A stretch of 64,000 nucleotides of DNA from Acidimicrobiia bacterium (lineage in GTDB: Bacteria > Actinomycetota > Acidimicrobiia > Acidimicrobiales > Poriferisodalaceae). The DNA lies in NCBI GenBank assembly GCA_022820505.1, contig JAJEFK010000002.1, forward strand, positions 1 through 64,000. The letters run 5' to 3'. Positions 27,799-35,568 of the stretch are shown one piece after another (the first letter of the stretch is position 1; every line of letters starts with the position of its first letter). The position numbers were made by a program, and so were the translations under genes. Below the pieces are notes generated by a model. The model did not search any database, was not told the origin of the DNA, and saw nothing but the letters and a program-made list of their open reading frames with translations.

Positions 27799-28785
27799 AT
27801 GAAACTGAGAATTGGTGCAGCTCTGCTCGCAGCATTGCTGACCCTGGGAATACTGCCGTCGGCTGCATCAGCCGACGACGATGGCACGACCCGAGCCGAG
27901 GATGCGTACAAGACCGTGGTTGCGCAGGCTGGCGGTCTTGCAGCCTTGCTCAATGGCACAGCCGCCGATGCGACAGCGTTCACCATCGATGAATCTGGTC
28001 ACGAGGACAAGGTGTTGTCGATGGGCGCGAAAGGAGCTGATTCGCTGAGTGTCCCGGCTGATCCGGCTGTTCCCATTGTGATGACGCGTGCGGAAGGTGC
28101 CTCGATTGGGGTTGACCTGCCTGGAATGCCGGAACGCGGCAAAGCCGTAGGCAGGAACATGGTGTTGTTTGAGGATGTCGCGAAGGACACCGATGCGCTC
28201 ATTCAACCTCAGAGGGATACTGGTGTGCGAGTGCTCACCGTCATCAACAGCGACGAAGCGCCGACGGAATTCGACTACGGCCTCAAGCTTGACGACGGTC
28301 ACAGGCTGCGCTCGGTGGAAGACGGACGTGTCGTCGTTGTGGATGTTGACGACATCGTCGTGGCGGTCATCGAAGCCCCATGGGCTTTCGACGCGAAGGG
28401 GAACGCGGTAGCGACGAGTTACACGGTGTCAGGTGACGTGCTGACACTTGAGGTCGATCATGACGGCTCGACCACGTACCCAGTGCTCGCCGATCCCGTG
28501 TTCACTTGGGGGTATATCTCGGGCACCGTGTACTTCGATCGTCAAGAAACTCGCAACATGGCGATCGCCGGTGCCGTGCCGGCCGCGGTATTCGCATTGG
28601 CGGGTCCATGGGGCTGGGTGTTGGCCGGTTACACGATTGAAATGGTCGCATGGGCAGCGACGGCACTCCCACGAGAGGGAACGTGCTTGAAGGTGAAGTA
28701 CGGCTGGGCATGGAACTGGGGACGTTTCAGCAAATTCGTCGAGCCTGGCCATTACCGCAATGAAGCAGGCGTCAGATGCAACTAG
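27799..28785 (+). CDS. Secreted protein of unknown function
   Basis: A 328-aa protein with a clear Sec signal peptide (MKLRIGAALLAALLTLGILP, cleavage likely after SAASA). The mature part has a beta-rich middle (GVRVLTVINSDEAPTEFDYG, DGRVVVVDVDDIVVAVIEAP) and the motif TYPVLADPVF, which occurs in other secreted actinobacterial proteins. The C-terminal part holds two hydrophobic stretches (AIAGAVPAAVFALAG and WVLAGYTIEMVAWAATA) and a Trp-rich, basic end. ATG 27799 is supported by GGGGGA upstream; ATG 27784 is an alternative. The lower GC and weaker codon bias compared with its neighbours suggest a recently gained gene. Confidence 0.65.
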   Translation: MKLRIGAALLAALLTLGILPSAASADDDGTTRAEDAYKTVVAQAGGLAALLNGTAADATAFTIDESGHEDKVLSMGAKGADSLSVPADPAVPIVMTRAEGASIGVDLPGMPERGKAVGRNMVLFEDVAKDTDALIQPQRDTGVRVLTVINSDEAPTEFDYGLKLDDGHRLRSVEDGRVVVVDVDDIVVAVIEAPWAFDAKGNAVATSYTVSGDVLTLEVDHDGSTTYPVLADPVFTWGYISGTVYFDRQETRNMAIAGAVPAAVFALAGPWGWVLAGYTIEMVAWAATALPREGTCLKVKYGWAWNWGRFSKFVEPGHYRNEAGVRCN

Positions 28786-28800
28786 ATCGGCACTGAACCA

Positions 28801-29088
28801 ATGTTCGCGGTATACGTCTATCTGGTCGCCGTAACGGGGACTGTCGGTCTAGGCGTCTACGCGATGCGCTTCGTGCTGCGATGCTGGAGGAACGCCACGC
28901 CCGTCAGCCGGACTGTCGGAGTGGCCGCTGGCGCCGTTGGAATGTGCACTGTCGTGTTTGGCGCCGTTGCTAGGCACAATCCTTGGGAGGCCGCCTTGGC
29001 ACCTCCTGGGATACTGATGTCGAGCGGGCTAGCCATGTGGCTCGCATCCTGGGTCGAGCGTCGTCGATCCGCTGGCAGGGGCTGCTAG
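28801..29088 (+). CDS. Small three-span membrane protein, unknown function
   Basis: A 95-aa protein with hydrophobic segments at about 3-27 (VYVYLVAVTGTVGLGVYAMRF), 39-58 (VGVAAGAVGMCTVVFGAVA) and 66-86, ending in a basic tail (ERRRSAGRG). It begins 15 bp after the secreted-protein gene and is probably co-transcribed with it. No ribosome-binding site or family is recognised, so it could be spurious; the hydrophobic pattern argues for a real protein. Confidence 0.45.
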   Translation: MFAVYVYLVAVTGTVGLGVYAMRFVLRCWRNATPVSRTVGVAAGAVGMCTVVFGAVARHNPWEAALAPPGILMSSGLAMWLASWVERRRSAGRGC

Positions 29089-29105
29089 GCCCAGCTCATG
29101 CGCAG

Positions 29106-29156
29106 CGGGCGGAACGTCGGCTCTTCGCGCAGTGTCGGAGAGCCGCGTTCCGCCCG
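29106..29156. repeat. Long inverted repeat, 18 paired bases with a single bulge
   Basis: The left arm 29106-29124 and the right arm 29139-29156 are reverse complements (CGGGCGGAACG then CGGCTCT) apart from one extra T at 29117. The 14-base loop is TCGCGCAGTGTCGG. It lies 17 bp after the small membrane protein gene. The stem is far longer than expected by chance. Confidence 0.7.
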
Positions 29157-29215
29157 ACCCTGGGAGCGTGACGCAATGCAACGCAAGTGCTTGGGCGCTG
29201 TTGGCTATCGCGCCG

Positions 29216-29265
29216 GTGCGCCGCCCCGAACTCGGCCACAAGCCTTCAGCCAAGGGGCGGCGCAC
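29216..29265. repeat. Perfect 12-bp inverted repeat with an alternative pairing partner
   Basis: GTGCGCCGCCCC (29216-29227) and GGGGCGGCGCAC (29254-29265) pair exactly over a 26-base loop. The right arm continues into GCACTTGC (29262-29269), which is also the complement of GCAAGTGC at 29183-29190, so two mutually exclusive folds are possible. Confidence 0.6.
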
Positions 29266-29403
29266 TTGCAATCCTCAGCGTAACAGCAGAAGCCGGAGCC
29301 ATTTCCGGGATTATCGAACCGGATTCAAAACGCCGATAATAGACATTATGTCAAGCTGACCAATTCGGGGCTACCCGTAAAGAGTGGATGCGTACGCCCC
29401 TGT

Positions 29404-29868
29404 CTAGGCGGGCTCAAGAATGACAACGGTGGTTCCGTTCGTACGGCGGACTGCGAACTCGTCAAGCTTTCGGTTCACCTCGGTCCATCGTCGCCAGAGG
29501 CTTTGTTGCTCGTCCGCGGTCGCCGGACGTGCGATCACATCACGGTCGCCATCGACTAGCTCGACGTGCGCTTCCGGGTTGGCCTGAAGGTTCAGCCACC
29601 ACGCAGGTTCAGCAGGGTGCCAGCCGTTCATGGCCATGGTCACCAGGTTGGCGCCATCCTCGACATAGGCCAGCATTACGGAGCGCTTTTGCGCAGAACG
29701 GCGTCCAATGGCCGTCAGACGCATGAGGCCGTATTGATCAGGTCTCGGTCGACGGAGTCCCCGCCTCCCGCTCGTGAGCCGGTACAGCTGAGCATGAATA
29801 CGCCAGGCGAGGCGAACAAACCAACGGGGCGGCATCCAATGCGCCTTCTCGCTCTTCGGTTCCGTCAC
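29404..29868 (-). CDS. Deazaflavin (F420)-dependent nitroreductase family protein
   Basis: A 154-aa protein of the Ddn/DUF385 split-beta-barrel family that uses F420 or a similar deazaflavin. The matching blocks are LMRLTAIGRRSAQKRSVML, NLVTMAMNGWHPAEPAWWLN and LQANPEAHVEL. GTG 29868 is supported by GGAGG 8 nt upstream; a much longer in-frame extension is non-homologous. The substrate is unknown; family members reduce nitro compounds, quinones or enones. It is isolated between the inverted repeats and a divergent-looking secreted protein gene. Confidence 0.85.
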   Translation of the reverse strand: MTEPKSEKAHWMPPRWFVRLAWRIHAQLYRLTSGRRGLRRPRPDQYGLMRLTAIGRRSAQKRSVMLAYVEDGANLVTMAMNGWHPAEPAWWLNLQANPEAHVELVDGDRDVIARPATADEQQSLWRRWTEVNRKLDEFAVRRTNGTTVVILEPA

Positions 29869-29999
29869 GTGCCATACCTCCGTCGCGACGCTGAGCCGGT
29901 CGGCCAGGCCATCCGGGTGTGCCCCATCTTGGTGGGCTGGGCGCGCCGACACACCGACCGTTCGGCCGCGTTCCGGCCTGGTCGCCCTGATGCGGACTG

Positions 30000-30854
30000 C
30001 TAACCCGTTATCGGTGGCGGGCCCGGTGAGTCTGCGGCGGCCTCGCAGGCCGGTGTGGCTCGGATCCTGTCGTCGAAGCACCAGGGTTGCCATCCCCGGA
30101 TGAGCCACATGTCGTACGCAACCTGGAGGTTGGTCTGCGGTATCAGCCATGGGTCGCATGGAGAAGACGGTCGATGACCGGTACGTCGCCCTTCTTCCTT
30201 CGCATGGAAACACCACTGTGCGGCTGGTGTAGCCGTCGTGATGCCGTCGCAGCGCAGTTCCGGCGCACTGATGTCGTCGGGCAGGCGTGCAACGGCGGGA
30301 AGCCGATCGATGCCCTTGCCCGCCCAGCACGTTGCGTTGAGCTGGAGGAGCCCCCAGTCGTTGGTCACGGAGACCAGGCGTTCGGTGCAGCGCGATTCTC
30401 GCCACATCAACGCGAGGACTACGTCGGGGTCCCAATCCCCGATTGCTTGAACCTGAGATCGGTAGCGGTCACATGCCAACGACACTCCCGGAGCAACTGT
30501 GCGACGGAACTGCTGACTCGGTTCGACGAGTTCATATGCGGTTGCGATGGGCGAGGCGGGCAGGTTCGGGTGCTCGACGACTGCATTGGCCTCCACCCCT
30601 CCCCTGCGTGGCGACGCCGGCTCGGAACTGGCTTCGATGATGACCGGCGGCGCTGTCAGCGGGCTGCGTAGGGCCGTCGAGACTGCATTTGCCGGTGACG
30701 GCGTGGTGCGTTGCGCGGCTGGGCTCACAGGAGGCGAGGAGGTGCCCTCTTCCGGCGAGCTGGCGGCAGCCGCGACCAGGGCACCGATGGCGATCGCCGA
30801 TACAGCGACCGTGGCCGCGGCGATGCGTTTGAGATGTCGTGAGAGAGGAAACAT
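30000..30854 (-). CDS. Secreted lysozyme-like (lytic transglycosylase fold) protein
   Basis: A 284-aa exported protein. After a basic start (MFPLSRHLKR) comes a signal-anchor or signal peptide (IAAATVAVSAIAIGALVAAA), then a Pro/Ser/Thr-rich linker. The domain from about residue 135 includes LALMWRESRC (the catalytic-Glu position of transglycosylases) and NDWGLLQLNATCW, the matching Q-x-N motif. Several Cys suggest disulfides. It probably acts on peptidoglycan. ATG 30854 is preferred because it places the hydrophobic segment at the N-terminus; upstream in-frame codons are Arg/Pro-rich and unconvincing. Confidence 0.7.
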   Translation of the reverse strand: MFPLSRHLKRIAAATVAVSAIAIGALVAAAASSPEEGTSSPPVSPAAQRTTPSPANAVSTALRSPLTAPPVIIEASSEPASPRRGGVEANAVVEHPNLPASPIATAYELVEPSQQFRRTVAPGVSLACDRYRSQVQAIGDWDPDVVLALMWRESRCTERLVSVTNDWGLLQLNATCWAGKGIDRLPAVARLPDDISAPELRCDGITTATPAAQWCFHAKEEGRRTGHRPSSPCDPWLIPQTNLQVAYDMWLIRGWQPWCFDDRIRATPACEAAADSPGPPPITG

Positions 30855-30945
30855 TGCCCTGGGGGGTCGGCAAACGAGGCGGCAGCCTATGGTTCGTCGC
30901 CCACGGAGAGGCATCAGCGTCCCGGCAGGCCTGGAGCGGGACGGG

Positions 30946-30951
30946 TAGCGT
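30946..30951 (+). promoter_or_regulatory. -10-like box (TAGCGT) upstream of the amidohydrolase operon
   Basis: TANNNT hexamer about 80 nt before ATG 31030. The gene itself has a GGGGG ribosome-binding site 6-7 nt before its start, so this message would have a leader. Weak evidence without a clear -35. Confidence 0.3.
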
Positions 30952-31029
30952 GATGAGACGGTTGCTCGGGCGCTTGGCCCGGGTGCAACCGGCGCGATCA
31001 GATCACGCCGAGCAGTACGGGGGCATGCC

Positions 31030-32766
31030 ATGAGCGCTGAGTTCGACATTCACATCAAGGGCGGAACGGTCGTCGACGGCACACGGGTGCCTCGCTACAA
31101 GGGCGACGTCTGGATCCGCGACGGCAAGGTCGCCCAGCTCGGCGGCCGCCCGCAGGGCACGGCCGAACGCGAGATCGACGCCGCTGGCAAGATCGTGGCG
31201 CCCGGCTTCGTCGACCTGCACACCCACTACGACGCCCAGATCCGTTGGGACCCGTGGTGCACCATCTCGGGCTACCACGGCGTGACCTCGGTGGTGCTCG
31301 GCAACTGCGGCTTCGGCTTCGCCCCGGTCAAGCCCGAGTTCCGCGATCGCTCCATGCTCACCATGACCCGTACTGAGGCGATCCCCTATGAGTCGATGCG
31401 GCTGGGCATGGACTGGGACTGGGAGACCATCCCCGAATACTTGGACTCGCTGGACCGTGCCCCCAAGGGGGTCAACGTCATCCAGTACATGCCCACAGCG
31501 TCGCTGATGACCTACGTCATGGGCCTCGAGAAGGCCAAGGCGGGCGAGCCGGCGTCGGAAGCCGAGCGCAAGGAGATGGCTCGCCTCCTGCACGAAGGCA
31601 TGGATGCGGGGCTCTGCGGCTTCTCCATCCAGCGCCTCGGCCCTGACAGCGTGCAGGCCGACTTCGACGGCTCCCCCATGGTCACCGACATCATGTGCGA
31701 CGAGGACATTCTCAACCTGGCGCGCGTGCTGGCCGAGCGGGACGAGGGCTTCATCCAGATCACCCAGGGCACCGGCGACATCCGGGCCGACATCAAGTTC
31801 CTCGAGGTGCTCGCAGGCGCCGCCCAACGGCCGATCCTGCACAACGTGGTAGCGCCCGCCCGCAAGGATCCCGAGGTGCATCGCCGGCCCTTGCGCTGGA
31901 TCGACAAGTGCTGGAACCAGGACCTGCCGATCTACGCACAGTGCGGCACCGGCCGCGCTGGCTTCGCCTTCACGCTCGAGCACTGGAACCTCTACGACGC
32001 CTCCCCCGCCTGGCGTGCGGTCACCACGGGCTCCAAGGAGGAGAAGATCGAAAAGATGGCTGATCCGGAGCTGCGCAAGGCGCTGGTGGACGAGGCCGAG
32101 GAAGCCGACCGCCGGCTGCAGGTCATTCAGGCAGGCGTGGGCGGCAACCCCAAGGGCCTGATCGTGCAGGGAGTCAACCGCCAAGCCGACATGCAGCAGT
32201 ACGTCGGCCGCTCCGTCGGCGATCTGGCCGAAGAACAAGGCAAGCACCCCGTGGAGGTCATGCTGGATCTGTCCCTGCAGGGCGATCTGAACGTGGAGTT
32301 CCTGGGCCCTGACAAGGGCTCGAACGCCGAGTTCATGGGCGAGATGATGCAGTCGCCGTACGCCATCCCCGGCGTCTCTGACGGCGGCGCGCACACCAAG
32401 TTCTTCAGCGGCGGCTCCTACACCACCGACTTCCTGACGTGGCTGGTGCGCGACGAAGGCACCGTGACTCTGGAGGAAGCGCACTACCGGCTCTCGGCAC
32501 TAGCGGCCCACGCTGCGGGCTTCAAAGACCGGGGCACGCTGCGTGAAGGCGCCGCCGCTGACGTGGTGGTCTACGACATGGAGGAGCTCGAAATCGATCC
32601 GCCGTGGATCGGCAACGTCGAGCACGACCTTCCGGGCGGCGAGTGGCGCCGGGTCCAGCGGGCCAAGGGCTACGACCAGATCATCGTCAACGGCGAAGTC
32701 ACCTTCGAGTCCGGCGAATGCACCGGCGCGACCCCCGGCCGGCTGCTGCGCCACGGCCGCGGCTGA
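31030..32766 (+). CDS. D-aminoacylase / N-acyl-D-amino-acid deacylase-type amidohydrolase
   Basis: A 578-aa metal-dependent amidohydrolase. GFVDLHTHYDAQ carries the HxH metal ligands, GNCGFG is the family block with a conserved Cys, and VSDGGAHTKFF supplies the late catalytic Asp. The C-terminal GTLREGAAADVVVYD is typical. Family members deacylate N-acyl-D-amino acids, but many related enzymes act on hydantoin-like or other cyclic amides, so the substrate is open. The two following genes are spaced 14 and 3 bp apart and suggest a three-step catabolic operon. Confidence 0.85.
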   Translation: MSAEFDIHIKGGTVVDGTRVPRYKGDVWIRDGKVAQLGGRPQGTAEREIDAAGKIVAPGFVDLHTHYDAQIRWDPWCTISGYHGVTSVVLGNCGFGFAPVKPEFRDRSMLTMTRTEAIPYESMRLGMDWDWETIPEYLDSLDRAPKGVNVIQYMPTASLMTYVMGLEKAKAGEPASEAERKEMARLLHEGMDAGLCGFSIQRLGPDSVQADFDGSPMVTDIMCDEDILNLARVLAERDEGFIQITQGTGDIRADIKFLEVLAGAAQRPILHNVVAPARKDPEVHRRPLRWIDKCWNQDLPIYAQCGTGRAGFAFTLEHWNLYDASPAWRAVTTGSKEEKIEKMADPELRKALVDEAEEADRRLQVIQAGVGGNPKGLIVQGVNRQADMQQYVGRSVGDLAEEQGKHPVEVMLDLSLQGDLNVEFLGPDKGSNAEFMGEMMQSPYAIPGVSDGGAHTKFFSGGSYTTDFLTWLVRDEGTVTLEEAHYRLSALAAHAAGFKDRGTLREGAAADVVVYDMEELEIDPPWIGNVEHDLPGGEWRRVQRAKGYDQIIVNGEVTFESGECTGATPGRLLRHGRG

Positions 32767-32780
32767 GCGGGAGCCTCTTC

Positions 32781-33494
32781 ATGACCATCACTCCTGAGAC
32801 CTACGACGGCCCCACCGAGGTCGACTTCCACTTCGACGTGATGTGCCCCTGGGCGTACCAGACGTCCATCTGGATGCGCGACGTCCGCGACCAGTTGGGG
32901 CTGACGGTGAACTGGAAGTTCTTCAGCCTCGAAGAGGTAAACCTGCGCGAGGGCAAGAAGCATCCCTGGGAGCGCGACTGGAGCTATGGCTGGTCAATGA
33001 TGCGCATCGGGGCGATCCTGCGGCGTGAGTCGATGGATCTGCTCGATCAGTGGTACGCGGTGTCGGGCGAGGCGCTCCATGTCGACGGCAATCGTCCCCA
33101 CAATCCCGACGTGGCCCGTCACCTGCTCACCCAGATCGGGGCCGATCCCGGCATTGTCGAGCTCTCCATCGACGACCAGAGCACCCACGACGAGATCAAG
33201 GCCGAGCACCAGCGGGTCATCGACTCGGGCGGCTTCGGCGTGCCCACGCTGTACTTCGGCGACACGGCGATCTTCGGACCGGTGCTGCTCGACCCGCCCA
33301 CTGGCGACGCAGCGCTGCGCATGTGGGACCTGGTGCTGGGCTGGCTGGAGTTCCCGCACCTGTACGAGATCCAGCACATGCCGCGCGACGAGAAGAAGAT
33401 CTTCGACACCTTCAGGCCGTACCTCGAGGCACGCGACTGGGTGAGCATCAACCGCGGCAAGGAAGTCGGCTTCGAGCCTGCGGCGGCGGACTGA
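32781..33494 (+). CDS. DsbA/FrnE-like thioredoxin-fold protein lacking the second active-site Cys
   Basis: A 237-aa protein of the DsbA (2-hydroxychromene-2-carboxylate isomerase / FrnE-like) superfamily. The strand VDFHFDVMCPWAYQTS holds CPWA instead of the redox CPWC, so disulfide exchange is unlikely and an isomerase, dehalogenase-like or glutathione/mycothiol-dependent role is more plausible. GGFGVPTLYFGDTAIFG is the cis-Pro loop. It is located between an amidohydrolase and a monooxygenase, consistent with a catabolic enzyme. Start ATG 32781. Confidence 0.8.
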   Translation: MTITPETYDGPTEVDFHFDVMCPWAYQTSIWMRDVRDQLGLTVNWKFFSLEEVNLREGKKHPWERDWSYGWSMMRIGAILRRESMDLLDQWYAVSGEALHVDGNRPHNPDVARHLLTQIGADPGIVELSIDDQSTHDEIKAEHQRVIDSGGFGVPTLYFGDTAIFGPVLLDPPTGDAALRMWDLVLGWLEFPHLYEIQHMPRDEKKIFDTFRPYLEARDWVSINRGKEVGFEPAAAD

Positions 33495-33497
33495 TCA

Positions 33498-35111
33498 ATG
33501 GACCGTGCACGGCACAGCGATGTCGTGGTGCTGGGCGCCGGGGTGTCGGGCATCTACCAGATCAAGCGGCTGGTCGATCTCGGCATCGACGCTGTTCTCA
33601 TCGAAGGCGAGAACGATCTCGGCGGCACGTGGTACCGCAATCGCTACCCGGGTTGCCGGTTCGACTCGGAGAGTTACACGTATGGGTACTCCTTCTCGAA
33701 GGAGGTGCTCGACGAGTGGCACTGGAAGGAGCGCTTCTCGTCTCAGCCGGAGAATCTGCGCTACCTGAACTTCGTGGTCGACAAGTTCGACCTTCGTCGC
33801 CATATGCGCTTCGGGGCCCGGGTCGAGCGGATGGCGTGGGATGACAGCGAACGGCATTGGCATCTGCAGCTCAGTGACGGCAGTTCGCATACGGCGCGCT
33901 TCGTCATCACCAGCCTCGGCCCCCTGTCGGCACCGACGCTGCCGAGCTACGAAGGCATGGACGCCTTCGAGGGCGAGGCATTCCACACCTTCTTCTGGCC
34001 TGCCGAGCCGGTTGCGCTGGAGGGGCGGCGGGTCGGCGTCATCGGCACCGGGGCGACGGGGATCCAGGTGATCGCCGAGATCGCCGACAAGGTTGCGGAG
34101 CTCAAGGTGTTCCAGCGCCGGCCCAACTGGAGCACACCGCTCAACAACTCGCCGATCAGCGACGCCGAGATGGACGAGATCCGGGGGCGCTACGACGAGA
34201 TCTTCGCCAACTGCGCAGCCTCGCCTGGCGGCTTCGAGCACGTGCCGCGGTGGGGCTTCTGGGATATGACAGCCGCCGAGCGTCGTGCCTTCTGGGATGA
34301 GCTCTACTCGCAATCCGGCTTCGCCATCCTGGCCGCGAATTTTGCGGAGATCTTCTTCGATGAGGCTGCCAACCGGGAATTGTCCGACTACATCGCGGAT
34401 CGCATCCGCGGCCGGGTCGACGATCCTGCCGTGGCGGAGAAGCTGATCCCGACTGACCATGGCTTCGGGCTCCAGCGCCTGCCGCTGGAAACCCGCTACT
34501 TCGAGGCCTACAACTGTCCCAACGTGGAGTTGGTCGATCTGCGAGAAACGCCGATCGAGCGCTTCACGTCGACCGGCATTCAGACCAGCGGCACCCACTA
34601 CGACCTCGATCTGATCGTCTATGCCACCGGGTTCGACGCGATCACCGGCGCGTATGACCGCGTGGAGATTCTCGGCGTTGACGGCACCTCGCTGGCCGAG
34701 CGCTGGCGGGACGGACCGAGCACGTACTTGGGCGTGCTGTCGCACGGGTTCCCCAACCTGTTCATGGTGGCCGGACCCCAGAGCGTGTCAGGTTCGACGA
34801 ACTTCCCCCGGGCAATCGAGACTGGAGTGGATTGGGTCACCGAATTGGTCACCCATGCACTCGAGAACGGCTACAGCAGGGTCGAGGCTGAGCTCGAGGC
34901 CGAGCAGGAGTGGGTGAACGAGGTGATCCGTGCCCATGAGCGAATGCTGTTCCGTCGCAGCAAGGGCTGGTTCACCGGCTACAACTCCAACGTCGCCGGC
35001 CACCAAGAGGGCAGCGTCCGCTATCAGGCCTATTTCGGCGGAGCGCCGCGCTACCGGGCCAAGGTCGACGCGATCGCCGCTGACGACTACGAGGGCATCC
35101 AGCTCGGGTGA
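33498..35111 (+). CDS. Flavin-containing monooxygenase, Baeyer-Villiger type
   Basis: A 537-aa FAD/NADPH enzyme. The first dinucleotide motif is VLGAGVSG; LGGTWYRNRYPGCR follows as in cyclohexanone monooxygenases. The Baeyer-Villiger fingerprint FxGxxxHxxxW is present as FEGEAFHTFFWP, and the second Rossmann motif is GVIGTGATG. YATGFDAITGAY completes the family pattern. It inserts oxygen next to a ketone, usually yielding an ester or lactone; the substrate is unknown. It starts 3 bp after the DsbA-fold gene. Confidence 0.9.
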   Translation: MDRARHSDVVVLGAGVSGIYQIKRLVDLGIDAVLIEGENDLGGTWYRNRYPGCRFDSESYTYGYSFSKEVLDEWHWKERFSSQPENLRYLNFVVDKFDLRRHMRFGARVERMAWDDSERHWHLQLSDGSSHTARFVITSLGPLSAPTLPSYEGMDAFEGEAFHTFFWPAEPVALEGRRVGVIGTGATGIQVIAEIADKVAELKVFQRRPNWSTPLNNSPISDAEMDEIRGRYDEIFANCAASPGGFEHVPRWGFWDMTAAERRAFWDELYSQSGFAILAANFAEIFFDEAANRELSDYIADRIRGRVDDPAVAEKLIPTDHGFGLQRLPLETRYFEAYNCPNVELVDLRETPIERFTSTGIQTSGTHYDLDLIVYATGFDAITGAYDRVEILGVDGTSLAERWRDGPSTYLGVLSHGFPNLFMVAGPQSVSGSTNFPRAIETGVDWVTELVTHALENGYSRVEAELEAEQEWVNEVIRAHERMLFRRSKGWFTGYNSNVAGHQEGSVRYQAYFGGAPRYRAKVDAIAADDYEGIQLG

Positions 35112-35166
35112 CGCCGACCGGGTCTGTGCACATCGAGGTGCAGTGGACCGGCCGTCTCGACAGCGC

Positions 35167-35568
35167 TCAGGACGCCGTGGACTCCTCGTCGTCTGAAGCG
35201 AGCAGGCCGCCAGCTGCCGCCAGTGCCCCGGCCATCGCAACGGCGCGCTGATAGACCGCTTCGAAGTAGTGCTCCGCGGCTGCCTCGCGTCCGGCCAGCG
35301 GCGGTTTGCCGAGCGAGCGCACGGTCGATGTCGGATCCGTCGTGACCGAGACACGGCGCGTCTCAGTGAGCATGTCGGGCTGCTGCACCGGTCCGGCATC
35401 GCCCGATCCGTCTGCAGTTCCATCGGCGGCTGTATCCGGCTGTTCTGGCGTCGCACCCGCCGCGCCATGCCAGAACGCCGCGGTCGCCGCGGCGGCTTGC
35501 CGCTGCTGGACCTCAGCCCCGGCGATACGGCGGGTACGCGACGTCTTGCGGCGACGGCGATTGCTCAT
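35167..35568 (-). CDS. Small hypothetical protein coupled to the SNF2 helicase
   Basis: A 133-aa protein with a strongly basic start (MSNRRRRKTSRTRRIAG), a disordered middle (PEQPDTAADGTADGSGDAGP) and a helical Ala-rich end (FEAVYQRAVAMAGALAAAGG). Its ATG overlaps the helicase stop by 4 bp (ATGA), so translation is coupled. This suggests a functional partner, perhaps a DNA-binding accessory; no family was recognised. Confidence 0.6.
   Translation of the reverse strand: MSNRRRRKTSRTRRIAGAEVQQRQAAAATAAFWHGAAGATPEQPDTAADGTADGSGDAGPVQQPDMLTETRRVSVTTDPTSTVRSLGKPPLAGREAAAEHYFEAVYQRAVAMAGALAAAGGLLASDDEESTAS

Larger units (their letters stand above)
29089..29403. other. 315-bp gene-free stretch with two strong inverted repeats
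   Basis: No credible coding region. It contains the long hairpin at 29106-29156, the 12-bp inverted repeat at 29216-29265 with a competing partner at 29183-29190, and an AT-rich end with the short palindrome ATAAT-AGAC-ATTAT near 29336. Candidate roles are tandem terminators, a structured RNA or a remnant of a small mobile element; the sequence alone does not decide. Confidence 0.5.

Noticed and set aside
31003..32484. Minus-strand open frame of about 490 codons opposite the amidohydrolase
   Set aside because: Shadow frame; the plus strand carries the conserved metal-binding motifs.
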